Position numbers and translations under genes: made by a program | Notes under the pieces: model-generated | What the model saw: the letters and a program-made list of their open reading frames with translations, nothing else | The model's database searches: none | What the model was told of the DNA's origin: nothing | In this document: one piece after another, positions 8,741 through 17,625 of the stretch | How positions within the stretch are numbered: position 1 is the first letter of the stretch | Layout: each line of letters opens with the position of its first letter | DNA from: Alphaproteobacteria bacterium | GTDB taxonomy: Bacteria > Pseudomonadota > Alphaproteobacteria > UBA7887 | Length of the DNA: 64,000 bases | Reading direction: 5' to 3' | NCBI GenBank assembly: GCA_030739735.1 | Contig: JASLYQ010000018.1 | Span: 1 to 64,000, forward strand

Positions 8741-9916
8741 ATGAAACAGGTCGCCGGACCGCTAGCGGCGACCATGCTGGTACAGGCCATGGTCGCGATG
8801 GCGGTAAGTGTGTTGCCGGTGCTGTCGCCCGTGCTTGCCGACGCCTATGGCATTCGCTCCAGCTTGATCGGCATATACGCCTCGCTAGTCTTCACCGGTG
8901 CCATATTCTGCACCGCGCTCGGCGGTACACTGGTACGGCGCATCGGCCCGATCCGCTGCAGCCAAGCCTCCCTCATTGTCGCAGGAACGGCGCTGGCGAT
9001 GAGCGCCAGCGGCCCGCTCATGGCAATCCTTGTCTTTGGCGTGGTGACCGGCATGGGCTATGGCCTAGCAACGCCGGCGGCGAGTCATATTCTTGCCCGC
9101 GTGACACCCGCTGAGCGACGTGGCATCGTATTCTCGGCAAAACAAAGTGCGGTTCCTATCGGCGGCCTACTCGCGGGTCTGCTCGCGCCCGTTCTCGCGA
9201 CATTATTCGGATGGCAGACGTCCATTATCATACTTGCTACTATTGTTACAATATTTTCGTTAGTCATATATCCCTTACGCGCACAACTTGATGACGACCG
9301 CGACCCCACTGTGGCCATATCCCTGCGATCACCGTTGTCGACCATCATAGAGGCAGCACGAGAACCGGCGCTACGCGGGTTGACCTTGGCTGCTTTCACG
9401 TTCGCCGCGCTGCAATCGTCCATTTTTGCTATATTCACTGCTTATCTCGTTGATCGTGGCGGCCTCGATCTGATTACGGCAGGCTAGGCCTTTGCGACCT
9501 TGCAGACGGCCGGCGTAGTTGCCCGTTTGGCTTTGGGTTGGGTCAGTGACCATTGGCTCTTAGCACGTCGGCTGCTAGCCATTGTTGGCATCGGCATGAC
9601 CGCCGTTTGCCTACTCGCAGCTCAGCTCAGCCCCTCTTGGCCGTTGCTAGGTGTTTTTGCGATGTCTGCCCTGGTGGGGTTCGTCGCAGCAGGCTGGCCA
9701 GGTGTCTACTTAGCCGAGATCGTGCGCTCCGTGCCCGCCGAGCGTGTCAGTGTGGCCACCGGCGGCACAGTAGCGTTCAGCTTTCTTGGCGTTGTCGTCG
9801 GCCCGGCGCTGTTTAGCACAATCGTCACTCTTTCAGGCAGTTACGGCCTCGCATTTGTGGCTTTCGGCATGGTGACCGCGGGCGTCGGTATCTGGCTTTG
9901 GCGGGGAGCGCGCTAA
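8741..9916 (+). pseudogene. MFS transporter interrupted by an in-frame TAG
   Basis: A major facilitator superfamily permease of about 390 codons in one continuous frame, except for a TAG codon at 9485-9487. The N-terminal part encodes roughly seven hydrophobic segments and ends DLITAG. The same frame continues immediately after the stop with AFATLQTAGVVARLALGWVSD, a typical loop/helix of the C-terminal half, and runs to 9916. There is no frameshift; only one codon separates the halves. It could be a nonsense mutation (CAG, TGG, GAG or another single-step change), a sequencing error or a readthrough site. I place the start at the ATG at 8741. Transport substrate is unknown. Confidence 0.8.
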
Positions 9917-10028
9917 AGCGAAAGCGTCTCGCCCCTGGCAAGGCTCTCACGATATCGCCATTGATTGTAGTGGGCGAAAGAAGGCGTCGGTCTAGAGTTT
10001 CGAGGTTCGTGCTGACCGCTAAAAATGC

Positions 10029-10868
10029 TTACCAGAACTTTTCAGCTGCCGAATCGCGCATGCGGGCCTGGCGCCATTGTTGCCGCATGGTTTCTGCCGC
10101 ACGAGCCTTGTCGCGCACAAGATCTACCATCTCCTGCGCCTCTTCCGCCGACATGTCGCGCTGAGAGCCGTCGGGATCAGCCTGGGCACCCTGGTCGTCC
10201 GGCGGCTGGCCTTGCGGGGCGGCTTTGCCTTGCTCGCCGGCTACATCACTATTCGCCTCGGCCTGTTCATCCTGGCTTTCCGATGGCTTGTCCCCCGCCT
10301 CTTCGTTGAAAAACTGGCCTTGACTTGCCGAAGTTGACTGGTTGCGTATCTCGGGATTGAGCTGTCTCAAGGCTCGTTGCTTCGATAGTTCGTCGAACAA
10401 GCGATCCGCAAGCTCGAGATTGTACATCGCATCAACCAGATCCGGATCGAGCGTCAGCGCATCTCGATAGCTCTGCATGGCCTCACGCACCGGTGCAACC
10501 GTGTCGCGAAAGGTTCGCATAGCATTTATAGCACGCTGATAATGCACATTACCCAAATTGTAGTAGATGCGAGCTGCCAACGGGTGTGAATCCGTTTCTA
10601 GCGCCCGCATGTATTCGGCAGTCGCCTGAGCCAAATCTCCCAGCTTGAAATAGGCATTGCCCTGGTTGAAGTGCAGCTCTGGCGAGCCCGGAAGATCCGC
10701 CAGAGCTATGGCATAGAGATCCGCCGCGTCACGATATCTCTCCTCCTCGAATGCCTGATTGGCCAACGGCACGGCATCATAGGGCGACTCGATGTCGACC
10801 CCTTGCGCAAACACAGATACCGGCAGCCATGACAGACCAAATATGACAGCGATAATCGCCACGCGCAT
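10029..10868 (-). CDS. TPR protein of the Bat operon (BatC-like)
   Basis: A 279-residue exported tetratricopeptide protein. It has an N-terminal signal peptide (hydrophobic IIAVIFGLSWLPVSVFAQ), then TPR units between about residues 35 and 160 (for example PELHFNQGNAYFKLGDLAQA), and a long low-complexity tail rich in Q, D, E and A near 190-250. BatC-type proteins occur in moxR-bat operons and are thought to assist VWA proteins in the envelope. It is the last gene of the operon, 3 bases after the upstream VWA gene. The precise role in this organism is unknown. Confidence 0.8.
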   Translation of the reverse strand: MRVAIIAVIFGLSWLPVSVFAQGVDIESPYDAVPLANQAFEEERYRDAADLYAIALADLPGSPELHFNQGNAYFKLGDLAQATAEYMRALETDSHPLAARIYYNLGNVHYQRAINAMRTFRDTVAPVREAMQSYRDALTLDPDLVDAMYNLELADRLFDELSKQRALRQLNPEIRNQSTSASQGQFFNEEAGDKPSESQDEQAEANSDVAGEQGKAAPQGQPPDDQGAQADPDGSQRDMSAEEAQEMVDLVRDKARAAETMRQQWRQARMRDSAAEKFW

Positions 10869-10871
10869 TGA

Positions 10872-11894
10872 TCAAGCCTCCCCGACAGGCGTCGGTCTTT
10901 CCCTAATTATCATTTCCAATGCCAGACACATGACCGCCACGATTACAAACCAGTGATAGCGATGGATCAAGGCCTCACTTGCCGAGGTCTCCAAATCGCG
11001 CTGCGCCTTACTGGAGATATGATCCATATAAAGACTGATGAAATCTACCGGGCCCGTGCGCACCCGCACATAAGCGCCGTCGCCCAACCGAGCTATATCC
11101 CGCAGCACCATCTCTTTCATCACGGATACCACGTCCTCACCTTCGAAGCGCAAATAGCTGCGCTGACCACTACTGCTCTCTATCGGGATGCGGGCGCCCC
11201 CACTGGCATCACCCACACCGACGGTATACACGCTGACCCCTTCATCCACAGCTGTTCTGGCAGCATCGATGGGACCGCTACCATGATCCTCACCGTCGCT
11301 GACGATAATGATATCCGTGTATGTAGGATCAATTGCACCAAAGCCATACAAGGTCTTCTGTATGGCGCTGCCAAGGGAACTGCCACGTCGATCGACGCTC
11401 TCAGGGCTCACCATATACAAACGATTGAGAAAGAAATCGTAATCGAGGGTAAGAGGACTCTGCAGACTAGCACGACCCGCGAAGGTAACTAGCGCGAGCC
11501 TGTTGCCGCCAAATTGGCGCATGGAATCGACAAAGGCCGTGACCCCGGCTTTGGCCGCCTCTAGGCGGTTGGGCTCCGAATCCTCCGCCAACATGCTCAA
11601 GCTAACATCGAGCAGTATGAAAATATCGCGACCGCGGCGCGACGTATCCTCAAGGTCTCGGCCCCATTGCGGCTGCATGAGAGCGGCGGCGAGAAAGCCA
11701 ACAGCTGCAACGAAACAACTCGCCTTCGCAATGCGCCTTGACCAACTGTAGCTACCCACCAGACGCGACGCCAGGTTCAAAGTCACAAAGGTCGACATTG
11801 CTTGCCGCCTGCGTCGAAAGCCCCATAGATAGAGCCCTGCCAGGGTCGGTACCAACAATAATAAGGCAGCGAATTCTGCACGCGCGAGTATCAT
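10872..11894 (-). CDS. VWA-domain membrane protein (BatB-like)
   Basis: A 340-residue von Willebrand factor A protein anchored by two N-terminal transmembrane segments and one near the C-terminus (residues about 312-330). The VWA metal-ion site begins ILLDVSLSMLAEDS near residue 92, matching the DxSxS MIDAS motif, with VSDGEDHG near 200 providing the later acidic residue. Such proteins pair with BatA and with a MoxR ATPase, which is thought to act as a chaperone that loads metal or assembles complexes. It lies between batA-like and TPR genes with gaps of only 7 and 3 bases, so it is co-transcribed. Confidence 0.87.
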   Translation of the reverse strand: MILARAEFAALLLLVPTLAGLYLWGFRRRRQAMSTFVTLNLASRLVGSYSWSRRIAKASCFVAAVGFLAAALMQPQWGRDLEDTSRRGRDIFILLDVSLSMLAEDSEPNRLEAAKAGVTAFVDSMRQFGGNRLALVTFAGRASLQSPLTLDYDFFLNRLYMVSPESVDRRGSSLGSAIQKTLYGFGAIDPTYTDIIIVSDGEDHGSGPIDAARTAVDEGVSVYTVGVGDASGGARIPIESSSGQRSYLRFEGEDVVSVMKEMVLRDIARLGDGAYVRVRTGPVDFISLYMDHISSKAQRDLETSASEALIHRYHWFVIVAVMCLALEMIIRERPTPVGEA

Positions 11895-11901
11895 GCGCGC
11901 C

Positions 11902-12951
11902 TCACGGTAGGGCCCGCAAGCGTGTGTTTACCAGGACGCCCTCGAACACCAACAGGGCCAAAGCCGCAAAGAGCAATAAAGGATAGCCCTCTATGTAGCG
12001 TTGGTATTGCTCTGCAATGTTGGTGGATTTCTCTAGCCGATCGATCTCGGCATAGATCTCTTGCAAGGCCTTGCCGTCCGTCGCTCGGAAATATTGCCCG
12101 CCCGTCGTTGTCGCCATCTGGGTCAGCGTATGCTCGTCGATGAACACCTGAACAGGCGCCAATCTCGGCTCGGCGCCGTCACTATCACGGATAGGCGTCA
12201 TGGCGGTACCACGCGTTCCCGTGCCTATGGTATAGACTTTGACGCCCAATGCGCTGGCCGCCACCGCCGCTTGGATCGGGTCGGTATTGCCGGCGTTGTT
12301 GCTGCCGTCCGTCAACAGCAGCAACACCTTGCTCTTTCCCCCGGCACGTTGCAGAACTTCCGCGCCCATGATGACGGCATCACCGATGGCGGTGCCATCC
12401 TCTTCGGGCAATTGCACGATGGTGACCTCTTCCAGAGCACCAAGCAAAGCGTCATGGTCGAGCGTAAGAGGACTCAAATTATCGCTGAAGCGAGCGAAAG
12501 TGACCATGCCGATCATGTCGCCCTCGCGGCCATGTGGGGTGTCGTCGTCATTAACTACGGCGCCGGCCTCTTCTCCCATGACAAAAGCACGAAAGGTCTC
12601 CTTTACCACATCAAGACGGTTGGCTGGCTCGTCGCCGATCTGAAGATCTAGCGCGGCCATGCTGCTGGAAATATCAACCACTATGACGATGCCGATACCA
12701 TCACGATAGATACGCGTGACCTGCTGTCCCCATTGCGGGCGGGCCAACGCGACAATGCAGAAAATAAGCGCGAGCAGCCTGAGATAGGGTAGTGCCACGC
12801 GCACCCGCATCATGAATGTCGGGGGCAGTGCGGCGAGTTCGCCCACCGCCGGATAATCGACCGTCGCTTGACGTCCAAATCGCCGCCAGGAATAGAAGAG
12901 CAACGGCACCAGGAGCAAAAGCAACAGCATGAATGGGCTCTCCAGCCTCAT
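11902..12951 (-). CDS. VWA-domain membrane protein (BatA-like)
   Basis: A 349-residue BatA-type protein with an N-terminal membrane anchor (SPFMLLLLLLVPLLFYSWRRF), a second transmembrane segment near 50-70, a VWA domain with MIDAS VVDISSSMAAL near residue 92 and TDGSNNAGNTD near 215, and a C-terminal membrane segment. The ATG at 12951 is preferred over an upstream ATG at 12999 because GAGGAG lies just before it and it avoids overlap with the DUF58 gene. It is the third gene of the moxR operon. Function in substrate chaperoning or envelope stress is known only in outline for the family. Confidence 0.88.
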   Translation of the reverse strand: MRLESPFMLLLLLLVPLLFYSWRRFGRQATVDYPAVGELAALPPTFMMRVRVALPYLRLLALIFCIVALARPQWGQQVTRIYRDGIGIVIVVDISSSMAALDLQIGDEPANRLDVVKETFRAFVMGEEAGAVVNDDDTPHGREGDMIGMVTFARFSDNLSPLTLDHDALLGALEEVTIVQLPEEDGTAIGDAVIMGAEVLQRAGGKSKVLLLLTDGSNNAGNTDPIQAAVAASALGVKVYTIGTGTRGTAMTPIRDSDGAEPRLAPVQVFIDEHTLTQMATTTGGQYFRATDGKALQEIYAEIDRLEKSTNIAEQYQRYIEGYPLLLFAALALLVFEGVLVNTRLRALP

Positions 12952-12982
12952 GCTGATCGGTTCTCCTCGGCTCCTTGCCCGG

Positions 12983-13870
12983 TCATCGCCCTTCTCCAAG
13001 GCGGCGCTCGCGCCGGCGAAAGAATCGCATCAACGGGCGGATATAGGTCTCGTCCGTATGCACGTCAATCGAATCGAGACCCATCGAGCGGAACATGCGC
13101 CGTCTGTCCTCAGCGGCCTTGCGGCGGGACCCGTTGAAATGGGCGCGCACCGCGGCGCTATCGGTATCTACCAGAACTTCCTGGCCGCTTTCCAGGTCAT
13201 GTAGGCGCATGAATCCGACAGCGGGAAGCTCCATATCACGACGATCGACCAGGCATACGGGAATCACGTCGTGCCGCTTATGTAGTAGGCGCAATGGCTT
13301 GTCGAAGGAGTCGCCAAAGAAGTCAGAAATGACGAAGACTACGGCGCGCCGGTGGGTCACCGTATGGAGATATTCCATGGCCCCGCCAATATCGGTACCC
13401 TTGCTCTCAGGCTTAAACGTTAATAGCTCTCGAATCAGTCGAAGTGCCCGATTCTTGCCCTTCTGTGGCGCAATGAAGCGCTCTACCTTGTCGGTAAATA
13501 GGGCCAACCCTACCTTATCGTTATTGGTGATGGCACTGAGCGCGATCACAGCGCTTAGCTCAGTCGCGATCTCGCTCTTGAGACGAGACACCGTGCCGAA
13601 TTGTCCAGATGCGCTCATGTCGACGAGCAACATGACCGTTAGCTCTCGTTCCTCGACATATTGCTTGACGAAAGGTTGGCCGACACGTGCGGTTACGTTC
13701 CAGTCTATCGTGCGGATATCGTCGCCTGGCATATATTCGCGCACCTCGGCGAACTCGATCCCGCAACCCTTGAACACACTGTGGTATTCGCCAGCAAATA
13801 TGCCGTCGACTAGCCGCCGCGTGCGGATGTGGACCTGGCGAACCTGCCTGAAAACCTCGACCGGCAACAT
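12983..13870 (-). CDS. DUF58 protein of the MoxR operon
   Basis: A 295-residue soluble DUF58 protein. The family core GDDIRTIDWNVTARVG lies near residues 49-64, followed by a VWA-like fold with MLLVDMSASGQFG near 82. DUF58 proteins accompany MoxR ATPases in nearly all such operons and probably bind the ATPase or its VWA clients. It sits 23 bases after moxR and 31 bases before the batA-like start. No transmembrane segment is evident, as expected for the short DUF58 class. Confidence 0.9.
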   Translation of the reverse strand: MLPVEVFRQVRQVHIRTRRLVDGIFAGEYHSVFKGCGIEFAEVREYMPGDDIRTIDWNVTARVGQPFVKQYVEERELTVMLLVDMSASGQFGTVSRLKSEIATELSAVIALSAITNNDKVGLALFTDKVERFIAPQKGKNRALRLIRELLTFKPESKGTDIGGAMEYLHTVTHRRAVVFVISDFFGDSFDKPLRLLHKRHDVIPVCLVDRRDMELPAVGFMRLHDLESGQEVLVDTDSAAVRAHFNGSRRKAAEDRRRMFRSMGLDSIDVHTDETYIRPLMRFFRRRERRLGEGR

Positions 13871-13893
13871 GGCGGATTAACCCGGATTGTGGC

Positions 13894-14883
13894 CTAAGGG
13901 ACGGGCAAACGATCGAAGATCTGCTGAATCAAGTCCTCGCCGGTAATATCGGCAGCTTCCGCCTCGTATGTGATCAGGACACGGTGACGCAAAATGTCGG
14001 CGCCGATCGACTTGATGTCCTGGGGTGTCACATAGCCACGCCCATTGATGAAGGCATAGGCCTTGCTGGCCAGGGCCAAATAAATCGAGGCACGCGGCGA
14101 AGCACCGAAATCGATATAGGGGCCAATATCCAGCCCGTGGGCGCTTGGCTCGCGCGTCGCATGAACCACATCGACGATATAGCTCTTAATCTTGTCATCG
14201 ATGTAAACCTGATCGACTACCTTGCGCGCCTCAATGATGGCCTCAGTTTCGACAACAGGCTCAAGCGGGGCCTCCTTCGCCGTTGTCGCCATGCGCTCAA
14301 GGATCTCCAACTCCTCGTCGCGCGCCGGATATCCAATTTTCAGCTTGAGCATAAAGCGATCGACCTGCGCTTCCGGCAGCGGATAAGTTCCCTCCTGCTC
14401 GAGTGGGTTCTGCGTCGCCAAGACCAGGAACGGCTGCGGCAGCGCAAACGTATCCTCGCCGATAGTCACCTGATTCTCCTGCATTGCCTCGAGCAGAGCG
14501 CTCTGCACCTTGGCAGGTGCGCGGTTGATCTCATCAGCCAACACCAGATTGGCGAAGACCGGTCCCTTGCGCACGGTGAACTCACCCGACTGCGGTTGAT
14601 AAATCAGCGTGCCCATCAAATCCGCCGGCAGCAGATCAGGCGTAAACTGTATGCGCTGATAGTCCGCGTGAAGCGCCTGAGCCAAGGCCACGGCGGCCCG
14701 CGTCTTGGCGAGGCCCGGCGCACCCTCTATGAGAACGTGACCATTGGCCAGCAGGCCCACCACAAGGCGTTCCAGCATATATTTTTGTCCGACGATCGAG
14801 CGCTCAAGCGCCTGCATAACATCGTCGACGAACCCGCCCTGACTTTCCACGAGGGCGTTGATTTCGTGCACATCCAACGGCAT
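13894..14883 (-). CDS. MoxR-family AAA ATPase
   Basis: A 329-residue MoxR AAA+ ATPase, first gene of the five-gene operon. Walker A is GAPGLAKT (residues 54-61, the usual MoxR variant), Walker B is LVLADEINRAP near 116 and sensor 1 is VLATQNPLEQEGTYPLPEAQ near 148-167, a hallmark of the family. MoxR proteins hydrolyse ATP to help VWA-domain partners mature other proteins or insert metals. A good sigma70-like promoter precedes it (14927-14954). A ribosome site AAAGG lies upstream of the ATG. Confidence 0.93.
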   Translation of the reverse strand: MPLDVHEINALVESQGGFVDDVMQALERSIVGQKYMLERLVVGLLANGHVLIEGAPGLAKTRAAVALAQALHADYQRIQFTPDLLPADLMGTLIYQPQSGEFTVRKGPVFANLVLADEINRAPAKVQSALLEAMQENQVTIGEDTFALPQPFLVLATQNPLEQEGTYPLPEAQVDRFMLKLKIGYPARDEELEILERMATTAKEAPLEPVVETEAIIEARKVVDQVYIDDKIKSYIVDVVHATREPSAHGLDIGPYIDFGASPRASIYLALASKAYAFINGRGYVTPQDIKSIGADILRHRVLITYEAEAADITGEDLIQQIFDRLPVP

Positions 14884-14926
14884 CTTTGCTTTCGAGCCTT
14901 TCTAGATCCGACCTACAGCGCGTGCA

Positions 14927-14954
14927 CATATAGCACAGCGACTAGCAGTCTCAA
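14927..14954 (-). promoter_or_regulatory. Predicted sigma70-type promoter of the moxR operon
   Basis: On the minus strand a TTGAGA box (14954-14949) and a TATATG box (14932-14927) are separated by 16 bases, with an extended TGC directly before the -10. The transcript would begin near 14920 and give a leader of about 37 bases. Found by eye; moderate support. Confidence 0.4.
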
Positions 14955-15294
14955 CAGCGCAGGTGAATATTGGTCTACCCGTCCTTGCCGATCACCGGGT
15001 CGATACGTTGAGGTAGCATCAGCAACCACGGTGCTCCCACGGACGAGGCACGAAAATGTTTTCCAGCAGCGGGAATAACACTCCTGTCATGATCGCACCT
15101 TCGCCGGCTGTTCTCGCGCAGCCAATCAACCGCGACTGTGACGATGTGATTGCGCCACTGCGCCTTAATGCTGATGTTGCTAGCAGCAACCTAGGCCTCG
15201 GCCAGCAACGCAGTTACCAGCGCGATAGGAGAAAGGAAGATCCATAATATAAGTGGCAGGTTAGCCATGGATCATGGCCGAAACTCAGGAGAAA
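14955..15294. other. Intergenic region between phnE and the moxR promoter
   Basis: This stretch lies downstream of the phn operon and upstream of moxR. It contains a 6-bp hairpin at 15176-15190 without a T-tract and one very short hydrophobic open frame (15191-15268, minus; 25 codons, beginning MANLPLILWIFLSP and ending LLAEA), 27 bases after the last phnE. The short frame may be a tiny membrane peptide or the remnant of a lost membrane gene. I see no clear terminator, tRNA or other gene. Confidence 0.35.
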
Positions 15295-16077
15295 TTAGCG
15301 CACTTTTCGACGCGCCCATGCCGACAGGTAGTCAATGGCAAGAATCGTCGTGCCAACCACCAGGACCAACGCCGCCGCCTGATCGTATTGGAACAACCCC
15401 ATGGTGGTCTTTATCTCGAAGCCTATACCACCGGCACCAACTAGGCCAAGGATTGCCGCCATGCGCACATTACGGTCAAGAATGAATATCGTATAGCCGA
15501 CCGTCTCCTGCAGCACCGAAGGCCAGCCGGCCCACATCACGGTTTGCAGAAAACCGGCGCCGCTGGCACGCACTGCCTCATAGGCCCCGGGATCGACGCG
15601 CTCGAGATTCTCGGCGAAGACCTTACCCAGAAATCCGGTTACATGCATGCCAATAGCCAAGACGCCCGGCAAGGGACCAAGCCCCATAGCCGCCACGAAC
15701 AGCATCGCAAACAAGAGATCCGGCATAGCGCGAAGGAAGTTCAGCAACTCGCGGGCAACGCGGTATATCAGCGGATGGGGAGACAAATTGCGGGCGGCGA
15801 ACGGTGCGATGACGAAGGCGCCGAGAAAAGCGAGTGCCGTCCCCCACAGCCCCATAGCTACCGTTTCACCCATCAACATCAGATAGCGGCTAAGACGGCT
15901 AAAATCCGGTGTTTCGAAACGCCCAAGAAACTCGCCCATGTCCGCGGCTCCCCAGGCAAGCGCGCGAAAATCAATCTCAAGATCACGAGTGACCACAACG
16001 AACAACGCAGCGAGCGCCGCCAACCATAATGGAAAGGCGTTGACGCGCTTGCGCGGTAGGGGTGACAGGTCTCTCAT
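15295..16077 (-). CDS. phnE: Phosphonate-type ABC transporter permease PhnE (second)
   Basis: A 260-residue inner-membrane permease of the PhnE family with about five or six transmembrane segments. The binding-protein-dependent transport signature appears around LGLVGAGGIGFEIKTTM (near residue 213), matching the EAA loop region used to contact PhnC. It starts within the stop of the upstream phnE (4-base ATGA overlap). Two different PhnE proteins in one operon imply a heterodimeric membrane channel, which is common for phosphonate/phosphite importers. It is the last gene of phnM-phnD-phnC-phnE-phnE. Confidence 0.88.
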   Translation of the reverse strand: MRDLSPLPRKRVNAFPLWLAALAALFVVVTRDLEIDFRALAWGAADMGEFLGRFETPDFSRLSRYLMLMGETVAMGLWGTALAFLGAFVIAPFAARNLSPHPLIYRVARELLNFLRAMPDLLFAMLFVAAMGLGPLPGVLAIGMHVTGFLGKVFAENLERVDPGAYEAVRASGAGFLQTVMWAGWPSVLQETVGYTIFILDRNVRMAAILGLVGAGGIGFEIKTTMGLFQYDQAAALVLVVGTTILAIDYLSAWARRKVR

Positions 16078-16865
16078 ATCACTCTCGCTCGTATGCGGTC
16101 GGAGAGTCGGTCTAGGATCGTGACCGCCAAGTAAATGGCGAGCAAGATAAGCGCCAGCCGGTCATAGCGAAACAGCCGCATGGCCATGGTCATGTCATAG
16201 CCAATGCCACCGGCACCCACGATCCCAAGCACGGTGGCGGCACGCACATTGTGCTCGAATACGTAGAACGTGACCGCAATGAAATCTGGCCAAGCCTGCG
16301 GCATCAAGGCATAGAAGCGCACTTGCATGCGATTTGCGCCATGCACCACGACACCCTCCACCGCCGCATCTGGCACGGCCTCTATGGCCTCGGCTAGAAA
16401 TTTACCGAGGTAACCGATGCTGACCAAAGCAATAGCGGCCACGCCCGGCAGGGGTCCCAAGCCGACCGCCGTCACGAAGAACAGTGCCCACATCAACTCT
16501 GGTAATGAGCGAATGGTTGTCATTATTGCCCGTATCGTGTGGGAAACCGCCGGGTGCGGTGCCGAGTTGCGTGCGGCCAGCAAGCCGAGAGGCAAACTCA
16601 TCACAACAGCAAGCGCGGTACCGAGAAAAGCCATCTCGACCGTCTCAAGCATCTTCGAGGCCACGGTGGGCGCATATTCCCAATCGGGGGTGGCGATGAT
16701 ATTGCCGACATACTCGAACAAACGCCCGAGGGAGGCCAAGAACCCACCTCTACCCAACTCCAGCATCGACAGTGCAGCGGTCAGCACGACGCAGATGCCG
16801 ACGGCCCCCAGCACCACGGCGCGCGACGGCAAACCGCTAGCCGTGGGCCAAGCCATTGCTGCCAT
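16074..16865 (-). CDS. phnE: Phosphonate-type ABC transporter permease PhnE (first)
   Basis: A permease of about 263 residues with five to six transmembrane segments and the motif LGIVGAGGIGYDMTMAM near the C-terminus, equivalent to that of its neighbour. The open frame extends to 16943, but most of that extension lies inside phnC, so I prefer the ATG at 16865 (or 16856), giving about 29 bases of overlap with the phnC end. Together with the second PhnE it should form the translocation pore. The two permeases are clearly diverged, not a recent tandem duplication. Confidence 0.87.
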   Translation of the reverse strand: MAAMAWPTASGLPSRAVVLGAVGICVVLTAALSMLELGRGGFLASLGRLFEYVGNIIATPDWEYAPTVASKMLETVEMAFLGTALAVVMSLPLGLLAARNSAPHPAVSHTIRAIMTTIRSLPELMWALFFVTAVGLGPLPGVAAIALVSIGYLGKFLAEAIEAVPDAAVEGVVVHGANRMQVRFYALMPQAWPDFIAVTFYVFEHNVRAATVLGIVGAGGIGYDMTMAMRLFRYDRLALILLAIYLAVTILDRLSDRIRARVI

Positions 16866-17625
16866 TCCGGCGTCCGTAAATGGTCTCGAGGACTGCATCG
16901 GATAGCGCCTCTGGCGTACCATCGAAGACGACACGGCCATCATTCAGCCCGATGATCCGCTCAGCATAGCGTCGCGCGTAGTCGACCTGGTGCAAGCTAA
17001 CGACCATGGTGATCCCCTGTTTCTGAATTTCGCTCAGTAAATCCAGAATCTCCTCGCTGATCGCCGGGTCGAGGCTAGCGACGGGCTCGTCCGCCAGCAT
17101 GATGGAGGGCTCCTGGGCGAGCGCACGGGCTATACCCACCCGCTGCTGCTGCCCCCCGGAAAGGCGATCGGCGCGGTCCCATGCCCGATCAGTCAGGCCC
17201 ACCCTGTCAAGTGCCCGCCTAGCCACGCCCAGATCGTCCTTGCGCATCAGGTAGATTAGGCTAGCCAAGGTGGACCTCTTACCGAGGCGCCCACACAGCA
17301 CGTTCGTCATGACGTTGAGCCGGCCAACCAAATTGAAGTGCTGGAAGACCATGGCAACGTGTGAGCGAATGGAGCGCAAGCTACGCTTCTCAACAGACCG
17401 ACCCTCAACGATGGTTCTGCCCGCACTCGGTGTCTCGAGCCCGTTAATGCAACGCAGCAGTGTCGACTTGCCGGCGCCACTGGGTCCCAGCACGACGACG
17501 AAGCTGCCCGCCTCTATGACAAGATCGACCCCAGCCAGTGCCTCAACGCCGTTGGCAAAGCGCTTAGCCAGCCCGGCGATCTCGATCGCCGGCTCAGTCG
17601 AGGAGTTGCTCGTCGGCAATGCCAA
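16837..17625 (-). CDS. phnC: Phosphonate-type ABC transporter ATP-binding protein PhnC
   Basis: A 262-residue ABC ATPase. Walker A GPSGAGKST lies at about residues 47-55, the signature LSGGQQQRVGIARAL near 155, Walker B IMLADEPVASLDP follows, and the switch histidine is in VVSLHQVDYA. Length and sequence fit PhnC of the phosphonate importer group. The start overlaps the 3' end of phnD by about 32 bases; a shorter start is possible. It energises transport by the two PhnE permeases. Confidence 0.9.
   Translation of the reverse strand: MALPTSNSSTEPAIEIAGLAKRFANGVEALAGVDLVIEAGSFVVVLGPSGAGKSTLLRCINGLETPSAGRTIVEGRSVEKRSLRSIRSHVAMVFQHFNLVGRLNVMTNVLCGRLGKRSTLASLIYLMRKDDLGVARRALDRVGLTDRAWDRADRLSGGQQQRVGIARALAQEPSIMLADEPVASLDPAISEEILDLLSEIQKQGITMVVSLHQVDYARRYAERIIGLNDGRVVFDGTPEALSDAVLETIYGRRNGSNGLAHG

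Noticed and set aside
13984-15078. Long plus-strand open frame opposite moxR (364 codons)
   Set aside because: It lies antisense to a well-conserved ATPase, and its translation has no domains and is rich in R, H and L as expected from the opposite strand of GC-rich coding DNA.
15176-15190. Perfect 6-bp hairpin (GTTGCT-AGC-AGCAAC) between phnE and moxR
   Set aside because: No T-tract on either strand and a short stem, so I did not call it a terminator.
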